NCBI GenBank assembly: GCA_009746045.1
Contig: RPFO01001229.1
Span: forward strand, 1 to 50,000
Source of the DNA: Mesostigma viride
Taxonomy: Eukaryota; Streptophyta; Mesostigmatophyceae; Mesostigmatales; Mesostigmataceae
Reading direction: 5' to 3'
DNA length: 50,000 bases
Both the position numbers and the translations under genes were made by a program. Below are positions 1 through 9,460 of the stretch, in pieces (the stretch's first letter is position 1; every line of letters begins with the position of its first letter). The notes under the pieces are model-generated. The model did no database searches. It was not told the origin of the DNA and saw nothing but the letters and a program-made list of their open reading frames with translations.

Positions 1-479
1 TGGCGTGCTGAAATGGAGGCACATTGCGGCGGACTTATGGCGACTTGCGGGAAACACCGCGATTATCATTTGACAAACACGACTTGTGAATATCCATCGT
101 AACAAGACAGAATGTGAATGTAGTTTGGCTTCGTCCGAGTGCGGCTAGTTGTGTTCAGGGTCTTTGTCGTCAAAGTTGGCTGGCATGGTTTCGTTTCTTA
201 CAATGCAGGTATATAGCCGCAAAACAGCCTTGCCGAAAAATGCAGGGACATGCAAAGACTGCAACAACCCAGGCAGATGGTGTGCACATGTAGAGAATGT
301 GCGTGTGTGTCAACAAATTCAACAAAGGGCCAGTGCAAGGTCATCGCAATTTGGCAAGTGTGTTCAGTGCACACACAGGTGTGAGACGTGCAAGAAGGTA
401 AAAATTGTCCGACTACCGAGAGACAGAGCCCATTTATTATGTCATTACAATCAAGTTGGCAACGTGACTGTATGCGCAA

Positions 480-2498
480 GTTTGGGACAAGATGGTTTTT
501 GTGGATAGTACCATGGCATGTTTTGCCTGGATATTACTTTTGCAACCTTGCTTGTGGAAGATGACCATGGCACTGGAATCCCGGTTGCCTGTGCATCATG
601 TTCATCGAGAGCATAACTCGTACAAAACTTTCCTAAAAGCCGTGTGGGATGATCCTGAATCCGCTTTTACCCATGCCAAAATCATTTATGGTGGATTGTG
701 CCGAGTCTCGAAGGAATGCCATCAAGAGGTTTTTCCCGCGGGAGGTTAAAGATTTATTTTGTGCATTGGCATGTTTGCTAGAGCATGGTACAAGAACAGT
801 GATTACGAAAGTGAAGTCGCGTGAAGGACGGGTACACCTTTTACAAGGGATTGTCAACTTTGTTGTATTCCATAAAAGGACAAGTTAATCCTAATACGAA
901 CCCAAGTGAAATAGTTACAGTAGTGAAAAATTTGCTTGAAAACTTTTATGTCGAGTGGGAGGGCCGTCAACCAGCATTCATCACCTATGTCAAGAAGGAA
1001 TGGGGGAAGAGCTTTCCACATTGGGCTCATGCATTTCGGCATGCTGACTATGGTGGGCATGATACTAACAATCTGTTGGAAAGCTATCATCGTAAATTGA
1101 AAAGCCAATGGATGTGGGGCCAAGGCAGACAAAGGCTAGATTTGGTGATATATCGATTACTGATCGCCTTGAAATACATGAAGGATGATCAATTGGTGAA
1201 AGATCACGGTAGTTACATCAACAGGAATTTGTACAAGAATGAAGGGGCTGCTGCAGAAGTTGCCAAGGAACTGCTTCCCACCGTTGTAACGCATGTAGAC
1301 AACGCTTGTGAAGGGGTTTGCGAAGTGCTCTCTGCGGCAACTAGTAATGACAAGGTGAAAGTGACATTTCGGAGCTTACAAGACCCTCTTGGATGTACAT
1401 GCTTGACAGCACATACAGGCAAAGTTTGTTGCCATTTTATTGCATCATTACTTTTCCACAATGTGTGCACTCACGAGAACTTGGATGTATTATTGCGCAG
1501 ACGCGCCACATTTGGTGTTCCTCGTGGGAAAGTTTTCCAAGTGTTTGTTGATGAGTTGGAATTTGTCAAGGAAGAAATGTCCAAGTATCCCACAGATCAA
1601 CACGATGACGGTCACGTCATGGACGTCAGCGACATGGAGCCCTTACCTGACGAGGAGGGTGATCGCTTTCCGCATGAAGATGACTCACTGCCAGCTGAAC
1701 CCAACGACAAGGAGCTGGAAGTGCGACTATTGAATGCATTTGACGGAGCCATGCAGGTAAATATGCTGCATTCTTTTTGCCAAAGACTAGATGTGCACAG
1801 ATTTGGTACCTGGCCTTCAATCTTTTTGTGTTGGGGGGTAGAGATAACTTAACTCACGTTGACATCGGCTTGAATGTGATTGCCTGCATGTTGTCCACAA
1901 TGTACCACAATGCATGTGTCGTTCCACTTTACTCCTGAACCGCAGGCATGGAGGATGGCTTCCTTGACTGCCAAGGAAACGGCCGCAAAAGTTTTGTTAG
2001 CGTCTTTTGTAGAAAGTTGTAGGATCTTGACTGAGAGCACAGTTGTGCCGATTGCCGAAGGAAATGAATTTTCGGGAAGAGCGGGCTCTAAGCCGATTCA
2101 ACAAGACCCTGTGGTTTTGCGAGCATGCAACAAAGGCAGTGCCAAACGGAAGAAGGACGAAGTGGACATGCCGGAGCTGACGTCAACCCATGCTGCCTCC
2201 AATGCACCTTCAAAACGGAGGGCTGGGTTTCGACAGAAGCTCTCAGAGAATTTACCACGACAACCGATGAATGGTGAGCCATACAACTTAAATAAGCCGC
2301 TCTAGATTCTAATAATGAAGTCAATATGAGCATGTGCATGTTGTATTGATTGCGGTTTACCCTAACAAGTACATCACAACAAGTTGACAATGCCATTGTT
2401 TTTTTTTTTTTGTGCATGCAGTCCCTAACACCATGGAGGGAGGCCCAAGCACTCCTGCAGGGGGTGGAATGCCTGATACCAGAGAGAGCGTTAATTAA
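480..2498 (+). pseudogene. MULE-type transposase relic with SWIM zinc motif, frameshifted
   Basis: Fragments of a Mutator-like (MULE) transposase lie in order but in different frames. A DST-HG / TLLVEDDHGTG-like catalytic-core segment is at about 508-640, an FMVDCAESRRNAIKRFFP-like segment at about 685-745, and a long open frame runs from 821. The 821-1756 stretch carries the NNLLESYHRKLK motif of the transposase C-terminal half and then a SWIM zinc motif, CTC followed about nine residues later by CCH (around 1393-1434). It ends at a good donor (CAG|GTAAAT after 1756). In-frame exons follow at 1946-2273 and from 2422, with a TAA at 2496-2498. At least two or three frame changes before 821 mean it cannot encode a full transposase. 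A domesticated SWIM protein starting at 821 is possible but unproven. No terminal inverted repeats were identified. Confidence 0.75.
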
Positions 2499-3352
2499 CA
2501 GGTGAGAATCTTGCCCCAGGCTTGTGGGATCGCTGACGACATGCCATATGCGTTTTAAAACAAACACGCATACATTTACTTGCTGTGAAGATAAACACAT
2601 ACCCACTTGTTAATTAAGCAATGACATGGACACACACATGCGCCTTAAGTCTTTACCACATGGTTTTGCTCACATGACGCTCGGGATCGCTTGGGACCTA
2701 TTTATGGTAACGTGAGATAGGCCAGCTTTGAGAAACTAGCGAGGTAGTAAATCTATAACTTGGGGGAGAGGCCGGGTTTTGAGGAATCTACTACTGCATT
2801 AAACTAATTTACATAAAAACCTTGGAAATAAATGTCTTTTTGTGAATGCATGCAGACCGTGACGTCATGGTGGGAGGTCAAAGCTCCTCTCTTGGTGTTC
2901 TGGAAGATGCCCGGACCTGCATTGAGGACTTGACAGGTGAATCGTGATGTATGTTTTATACACATGAATAACAACCTAACAATGTTGTTGATTTGTTCGC
3001 ATTTGATTGTAGTATCATTTAAGTTTTTTTAAGTTGTTCTCTACCTGAACTACATGCCGGATTGCTTTTTTGTACATGGCCATATATTTTTGCTCACAGG
3101 AAATCACACACAAATTGTCCAATACACATGACCATGCACCCACACATGATGTCGATCGGTTCTCGGTTTGGTAGTCTCGGTAAGGTATACTTTTTTTTGT
3201 TAATTTACATATGTCAAGAATGGCACACACATACGCTTAGCAGAATGTGGGTTTATTACCAGGGGCGTGTTTGGCATGTTCCCAAGTCCGATAATATCTT
3301 CTTGTCTTCCTTTGTATGCATGCAGGCCCTGACCTAGAGGTAGAAGGAGAAG
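2410..3352 (+). repeat. Three related acceptor-plus-exon units at the 3' end of the transposase relic
   Basis: Three stretches share a TGCATGCAG acceptor followed by a similar exon-like sequence. They start at 2422, 2856 and 3326. The first two share the pattern CCNTNACNNCATGGNGGGAGG and each ends at a GT donor (2502/2503 and 2936/2937). The third is shorter and carries an early in-frame TAG. This looks like repeated duplication of one 3' exon together with its splice acceptor. It matches the exon-edge duplications seen in the two genes further along. Confidence 0.6.
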
Positions 3353-3760
3353 GTATACCGGGAAGACACCGCCACACCTGACGTGGGACGAACGAGCGCG
3401 ACCTGTGGGACATCCTCCTGTGGCTCAAGTGCTGAAGAAGAGTTGCTCGCGGTTGTGTTAACCCATTCCCGATACCGATACAGATGTCCAGCACTAAAGG
3501 GCCTCTATGGAGCTTTTATTGAGAAAAACGTGGCAACTTGCACAGCGATGGAGTGTAGGGTAGAGGGTTGTAGACCCGCCCTGCGCACGCCTATGAGGGT
3601 GCTCCGGTATGTAGTGTGCATCCTTTGTGTGTGTTATCATTAGTTGGCCTACTCACTACCAAGTGGGAGTGTAATTGTTCGTGGTGGGAGTCCTGCCTTG
3701 GATGCCGTCCGCCCCGGCAAGCCGCCCTCCAGGCAGTCAGGGGAACCACCATTGGGGGGA

Positions 3761-3823
3761 GGTGGCTCAATTGATGGAGGTGGTAAGCCCCTGCACCGAT
3801 TGGCTAGTCGGTCGAATCCCACC
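3761..3823 (+). mobile_element. Possible tRNA-derived (SINE-like) promoter remnant
   Basis: A TGGCTCAATTGATGG stretch at about 3763-3777 resembles a pol III A box. GGTCGAATCCC at 3810-3820 resembles a B box at normal spacing. GGTGG at 3761 could pair with CCACC at 3819. The cloverleaf is otherwise poor, so this is not called as a functional tRNA. A decayed tRNA-derived SINE head is the most that can be argued. Confidence 0.3.
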
Positions 3824-4256
3824 AGATGACGTAACTCTCACTGCGTAATGGGAAGCTAATTGGTGGTGGCATAGTCATGGGATGCGTAGGTCTACTTCAT
3901 GATTACCCGCTATCTTACTTTGTTTTTATCGTGGTCCTCTCTACTGCTGCAAGGGGCTCCCTACCTGTTGGGGGCGGGGGGGGCGGGTTATCTTTGTTAG
4001 TTACGCCGTCTCTCAGTGGCGTTACGTCCGTTCGATATGGACTTGCCTACAGAGGGTGGTACTGACGTGTTGATCGGGAGTTCCGGTTGAGCCTGTGATA
4101 CATTATTTTTCAATTTGCGTTTCAATTTGCGGTGGTTGATCAAGCATGACTATATGGTTGTCTCCTTGATATGCTGTATAGTTTTCGGAAGACACCGACG
4201 CACGGCTGACACGCATGGTTGACACTATACGTACCAACTTGATTATTTGGGTGGTT

Positions 4257-4283
4257 ATGCCCTTTAATTAATTAATGCCCTTT
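4257..4283. repeat. Tail-only TTAA insertion scar
   Basis: ATGCCCTTT occurs at 4257-4265 and again at 4275-4283, separated only by AATTAATTA. The arrangement matches the target duplication plus (TTAA)n tail of the LINE copies in this window, with no element body left. It is short enough to be chance or slippage. Confidence 0.35.
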
Positions 4284-4504
4284 CATACGGCTTCACGATG
4301 CATGGCTTTACATTTCCCTTCCTTATTTAAGTGAATGACATGGGGAGACATGCTGTAGGACTTGGCGCACTTTGCCTGAGCAAGGTGTGACAATTGATTC
4401 ACCGCTATAAATGTGAATGGACCAAGTTCGTCGAAACGGGGAAATAACGTTACTTGATACTAGATTTAGGGAGGTCCTGTGTTCGTAACTTGCTGGTAGC
4501 TACT

Positions 4505-5149
4505 GGGAGTGGTAACTGCCGGCAGTGCCACCCCATGCAAGAACACACAAGCCGGGGACATGCAGTCATCACAAGGAGTGGTGACTGCCGGCAGTGCCAC
4601 GCCATGCAAGAACACACAAGCCGTCCTTGCGTCAAGGGGACATGCAGTCATCACAAGGAGTGGTAACTGCCGGCAGTGCCACCCCATGCAAGAACACACA
4701 AGCCGGGGACATGCAGTCATCACAAGGAGTGGTGACTGCCGGCAGTGCCACGCCATGCAAGACCCCACAAGCCGTCCTTGCGTCAAGGGGACATGGAGTC
4801 ATCACAAGGAGTGGTAACTGCCGGCAGTGCCACGCCATGCAAGAACACACAAGCCGGGGACATGCAGTCATCACAAGGAGTGGTGACTGCCGGCAGTGCC
4901 ACGCCATGCAAGACCCCACAAGCCGTCCTTGCGTCAAGGGGACATGGAGTCATCACAAGGAGTGGTGACTGCCGGCAGTGCCACGCCATGCAAGACCCCA
5001 CAAGCCGTCCTTGCGTCAAGGGGACATGGAGTCATCACAAGGAGTGGTAACTGCCGGCAGTGCCACGCCATGCAAGAACACACAAGCCGGGGACATGCAG
5101 TCATCACAAGGAGTGGTAACTGCCGGCAGTGCTACCCCATGCCACAACC
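4505..5149 (+). repeat. Alternating 69/82-bp minisatellite with CTGCCGGCAG core
   Basis: The core CTGCCGGCAGTGC begins at 4516, 4585, 4667, 4736, 4818, 4887, 4969, 5051 and 5120, giving spacings of 69, 82, 69, 82, 69, 82, 82 and 69. The long form differs by a 13-bp insertion (CGTCCTTGCGTCA). CTGCCGGCAG is a perfect 10-bp palindrome. Open frames through the array on both strands follow from the repeat and are not genes. The array is interrupted by a LINE fragment at 5150 and resumes at 5717. Confidence 0.9.
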
Positions 5150-5705
5150 AAGCTTCGGCAGACGGCGGGGCAGAAGCCGGTCTACTGGAAGGGGGCGGAC
5201 ATCTACGTCGCCCACAAGCCCTGGCAGGCGACCCCTGCCGCCCCAGCCACCCCAGCCACCCCAGCCTAGGGAATATATAGCAGTAGTGTAGACTAGAAAG
5301 CTTAGTGACGTGGCCATGTATGCCTACGTGACGGGCCCACACCCGCCCTTGCAATAGCCGTAGCAATTTCGAGTCATGCTTTGCCCATGCAGGGAGTTAC
5401 TCCCTGCTGAGAGGCCATGTGTACCCTAGCTATAGCCTAGCCACATACCTTCCACCCCATATGTCATGCAGGCCTTCTAGGCCCTCTCCTCAAGCCCCCC
5501 CTGGGTGCCTGTGCTTGATTAGGAGGCATGAACCACCATGGAGGTGCAGGTGCACCTAGTGCACCCAGAGCAGGTGATAGTTGTACATCCTACACCTGCA
5601 GGTTGTCGCCCTGATTGTATTACAAACCCATAGATGCCCCTTTCTCAGGGCTATGTGTTACATATGCTCCCCACGGAGCTATGATTTTAATTAATTAATT
5701 AATTA
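5150..5705 (+). mobile_element. 5'-truncated LINE copy: ORF1 C-terminus, 3'UTR and TTAA tail
   Basis: The insert is bounded by an exact 11-bp target duplication, ATGCCACAACC, at 5139-5149 and 5706-5716. It opens in frame with the last 39 codons of an ORF1-like protein and a stop at 5267-5269. The segment QKPVYWKGADIYVAHKPW corresponds to QKPKVYWRGGDLMINHKMW in the copy at 14897. About 415 bp of 3'UTR follow directly, then a GCTCC/GGAGC hairpin (5666-5679) and a (TTAA)n tail. It belongs to a lineage diverged from the 14.9-kb and 17.4-kb copies. It landed inside the minisatellite, whose units lie on both sides. Confidence 0.85.
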
Positions 5706-5716
5706 ATGCCACAACC

Positions 5717-5769
5717 CACAAGCCATCCATGCAATCATCACAGGGAGTGGTAACTGCCGGCAGTGCGTG
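5717..5769 (+). repeat. Distal remnant of the interrupted 69/82-bp minisatellite
   Basis: After the LINE insertion the minisatellite resumes for about one unit (ACAAGCC..., GGGAGTGGTAACTGCCGGCAG at 5744-5764), then gives way to the next array. Confidence 0.8.
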
Positions 5770-7045
5770 GCCCTAACGTCAATTACCACACCCCCTCTGC
5801 TAACGTTAGTGCCCAGCCCCCTCTGCTAACGTTAGTGCCCAGCCCCCTCTGCTAACGTTAGTGCCCCCCCCTCCTTTGCTAACATTAGTTCCCACACCCC
5901 TCTGCTAACGTAAGTGCCCTCCCCCCCTGCTATCGTTAATGCCCACCCCCCTTCACTAACTTTATTCCCACACCCCCTCTGCTAGCGTTAGTGCCCGCGC
6001 CCCTTTACTAACGTTAGTGCTCGTGCCCCTCTGCTAACGTTAGTGCCCCCCCCCTCTACTATAATTATTTCCCCCCTCTGCTAATAAACTTTAATTCCCA
6101 CACCCCCTCTGCTATCGTTAGTGCCCGTGCCCCTTTACTAACGTTAGTGCCCAGCCCCCTCGGCTAACGTTAGTGCCCCCCCCTCCTTTGCTAACATTAG
6201 TTCCCACACCCCTCTGCTATCGTTAGTGCCCGTGCCCCTTTACTAACGTTAGTGCCCAGCCCCCTCGGCTAACGTTAGTGCCCCCCCTCCTTTGCTAACA
6301 TTAGTTCCCACACCCCTCTGCTAACGTAAGTGCCCTCCCCCCCCTGCTATCGTTAATGCCCACCCCCCTTCACTAACTTTATTCCCACACCCCCTCTGCT
6401 ATCGTTAGTGCCCGTGCCCCTTTACTAACGTTAGTGTCCAGACCCCTCTGCTAATGTTAGTGCCCGTGCCCCTTTACTAACGTTAGTGCCCGTGCCCCTC
6501 TGCTAACGTTAGTGCCCGTGCCCCTTTACTTACGTCAGTGCCCAGCCCCCTCGGCTAACGTTAGTGCCCCCCCCTCCTTTGCTAACATTAGTTCCCACAC
6601 CCCTCTGCTATCGTTAGTGCCCGTGCCCCTTTACTAACGTTAGTGCCCAGCCCCCTCGGCTAACGTTAGTGCCCCCCCCTCCTTTGCTAACATTAGTTCC
6701 CACACCCCTCTGCTAACGTAAGTGCCCTCCCCCCCCTGCTATCGTTAATGCCCACCCCCCTTCACTAACTTTATTCCCACACCCCCTCTGCTATCGTTAG
6801 TGCCCGTGCCCCTTTACTAACGTTAGTGTCCAGACCCCTCTGCTAATGTTAGTGCCCGTGCCCCTTTACTAACGTTAGTGCCCGTGCCCCTCTGCTAACG
6901 TTAGTGCCCGTGCCCCTTTACTTACGTCAGTGCCCAGCCCCCTCTGCTAACGTTAGTGCCCGTGCCCCTTCACTAACGTTAGTGCCCGTGCCCCTCTGCT
7001 AACGTTATTCCCGAGCCCCCTCAGCTATCGCTAATTCCCGTGCCC
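5770..7045 (+). repeat. About 27-bp minisatellite with higher-order structure
   Basis: Units of about 24-28 bp are built from GCTAACGTTAGTGCCC plus a C-rich spacer. The TAACGTTA core is palindromic. Unit variants recur in blocks: the variant beginning TTCCCACACCCCTCTGCTAACGTAAG starts at 5889, 6305 and 6697, so the array has also expanded in steps of about 390-416 bp. It is non-coding. Confidence 0.85.
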
Positions 7046-7057
7046 CTTTATATTTGG

Positions 7058-7562
7058 ACCAGGAACACATCCCACAACTAGGCTCAACTATCCCACAACC
7101 AGGAACGTGCATCCCACAACCAGGAACCCATCCCACAACCAGGAACGTGTATCCCACAACTAGGAACGTGTATCCCACAACCAGGAACGTGTTTCCCACA
7201 ACTAGGAACGTGTATCCCACAACCAGGAACGTGTTTCCCACAACCAGGAACGTGTTTCCCACAACCAGGAACGTGTATCCCACAACCTGGAACGTGTATC
7301 CCACAACCAGGAACGACTATCCCACAACCAGGAACGTGTTTCCCACAACCAGGAACGTGTTTCCCACCACCAGGAACAAGTATCCCACAACCAGGAACGA
7401 CTATCCCACAACCAGGAACAAGTATCCCACAACCAGGAACTGCTATCCCACAACCAGGAACAAGTATCCTACAACCAGGAACGTGCATCCCACAACCAGG
7501 AACAAGTATCCCACAACAAGGAACCCATCCCACAACCAGGAACGTGTATCCCACAACCAGTC
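7058..7562 (+). repeat. 21-bp minisatellite (CCCACAACCAGGAACGTGTAT type)
   Basis: About 24 tandem copies of a 21-bp unit occur, varying in the GTGTAT/ACTAT/AAGTAT part. The unit length is a multiple of three, so long repetitive open frames appear on both strands. They have no protein-family character and are not called as genes. Confidence 0.9.
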
Positions 7563-9460
7563 GCGCAGTCGGTCTGAATGACTGGCATTACAACGAGCGT
7601 CATATTCGTCTCCGGCTTGGCAGTGCCGTCATCCTGCATACAAAAAGCACAGTGGAGCCAGCACTTTCCCGCGGGTTGTAGCCGATATTCCTCGACCTAC
7701 CATGGTCCGGATTCTCCCGATTTCTGGCCTGCGCTGGTTGTCTCCTTGATATTCCTCCATGCAGCGATATTCACCAATGCGCTATCAATAAACAAGTCGA
7801 CACCATCCGGTATGTAAAAAAAGCACGCTGCTGGCCACGACGGTCACGGCGATGATGAACGACAATAACAAGAACGCCTAATAGCAGGCGTCATACAAAC
7901 TAGAACAGACTGGAACAACTACTTACCCGGTCGTCTGTGATCTTGACGCAGAGCCTGGTTTACAAGGAAGCGAGGGAAACCGGCCACTATGAGCACCCCT
8001 ACATAACCCACATAATGAAGGTTAGGAATCCTCCCCATCATGCTAACCGCAGACTCGGTGAAACGCCCCATGCTACAAATACGATAGCCCAGCAACGACT
8101 ACTTGCGGCCATCACCTTGTCCAGTTCTGGCTGGCTGTGCGGCGGTAATTTTACTAAGTTTAAAAATGTTACGCCGCACCAGTCTGTGCTTTTTTACGTC
8201 GTACCAGTGTGGTGTCGAAATCTGCCAAAAGAGCAAACGCCCAAAGCCAACTTCCAAGACGCCCAAAGCCAAATTCCAAGACGCCCAAAGCCCAAAGGCG
8301 GGCGAGTCTGGCGCGGCGCGCCTGTCCTGGAGGCCATTGGGCGCCGGAATAAGAAATCCCGCAACGAGCATCATCACGATGAAGATCAAAGTTATCAAAC
8401 AACTGCACACAATCAGGCCCAGTTGCCCAACTGACCAGCCAGAAATTGCTGCTAAAACGTGGTCACCCCTCTGCGCGTTGAATACCGTAGCGCCTTACCG
8501 TAGCGGAACCCCATCCGTGGGAACCTGTTGGCCTGAATCCCCATACGGACTACGGCGGAAAGAGACTTAGCCAGTTGTTGTTGTTGCCCAAGGATTTAGC
8601 CACTATGCATTGTTTTGGACAACGGCCGTCCGGCGTCCGGTGTCATGAGGCCGGAATCTCGAGATCTGAAGGTCGATTCGAGTACGAACATTCACAATCG
8701 CGGAATCAGGGATGTGGAGCGGCGCGGCGCGAGGCTTGCCGCGAAACCACTCAACATTCAACAGCTCGCAAGTCGAAAGTCGCAAGAGCACGCGGAAAAA
8801 ACGCAATTAATATCTGAGAATCTGGAATTCTGCACCGATTTGCTGCGGCCGCAGGGCCGGCCATCTTCATTTCTTGACCCTTTTCTGGACACGTGTGCAT
8901 ATTTAATTCGCGCATAATGTGCTCACTGTCTGCCGTCACCCAGGTCCTGAGTAGGAGCGACTGGCAGTTGCACGGAATAGCAAAAACGAACAGTTTCTGG
9001 ACACCATGATTCTAGTATCTCCTCCGGTAGCGCCTCGAAGACTGCCCAGGTGACTGGTGACCTGGGTCTAGCTGAGCTCGACGTCGGTCAGCAGTGGACG
9101 CAAACATGGGGGCTGTGGAACCTGAAGGCCATCGTGGCATGTCACCCTTTTGCCAGACTCACGTCTGTGCTGGGAACCGTGGTCGCAAGAAATGACATGG
9201 GCGAAACCAGCCGAAATACAAGCAGCGCTGGCCGCGATCTCGTTCGCATCTAGATAGTCGTGTGCGCAAAGCCTTACAGCTATTGCTTCCCGAGGCTACG
9301 TCTCTGCGACAGTACTCCAGCCTCCCTGTACGACGTGAAATATCTTTTGAAGCGATTGACTGCAAATCTTGTTTCAAGCCAACTAGATTCGGCAGGGCAT
9401 ATAGAATTGTTTCGGGGATATAATTAAGAAACCATCCGAGCGTACGAAGTATCCTTTGTT
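7563..9460. other. Region upstream of the ORMDL gene, no recognisable gene
   Basis: Several overlapping short open frames are present, but none has a recognisable domain. A short direct repeat (CCAAAGCC...CCAAGACGCC units) lies at about 8236-8300. The last few hundred bases should hold the ORMDL promoter and 5'UTR. An AT-rich GATATAATTAAG lies about 45 bp before the start codon, but I cannot call a promoter. Confidence 0.5.

Larger units (their letters stand above)
3353..4440. other. Intergenic stretch without a recognisable gene
   Basis: Short open frames on both strands show no recognisable domain. The stretch holds a weak tRNA-like A/B-box pair near 3761-3820 and a small TTAA-type tail flanked by a short direct repeat near 4257-4283, both listed separately. 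I see nothing else. Confidence 0.5.

Noticed and set aside
149-508. Cysteine-rich 119-codon open frame
   Set aside because: Paired cysteines hint at a zinc finger, but spacing fits no family I know and the frame breaks at the start of the MULE core. It may be the decayed 5' part of that transposase.
4454-5366. Overlapping 60-130-codon open frames on both strands
   Set aside because: They follow from the 69/82-bp repeat and are present in several frames at once.
4505-7562. CRISPR-like array
   Set aside because: Units are contiguous minisatellites without unique spacers, in a eukaryotic context.
7005-7581. Open frames of up to 175 codons with Pro-Thr-Thr-Arg-Asn repeats
   Set aside because: The 21-bp unit is divisible by three, so every frame without a stop stays open. 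No signal, domain or codon bias.
8575-9377. Short open frames upstream of ORMDL
   Set aside because: Overlapping frames on both strands with no domain, splice pattern or codon bias.
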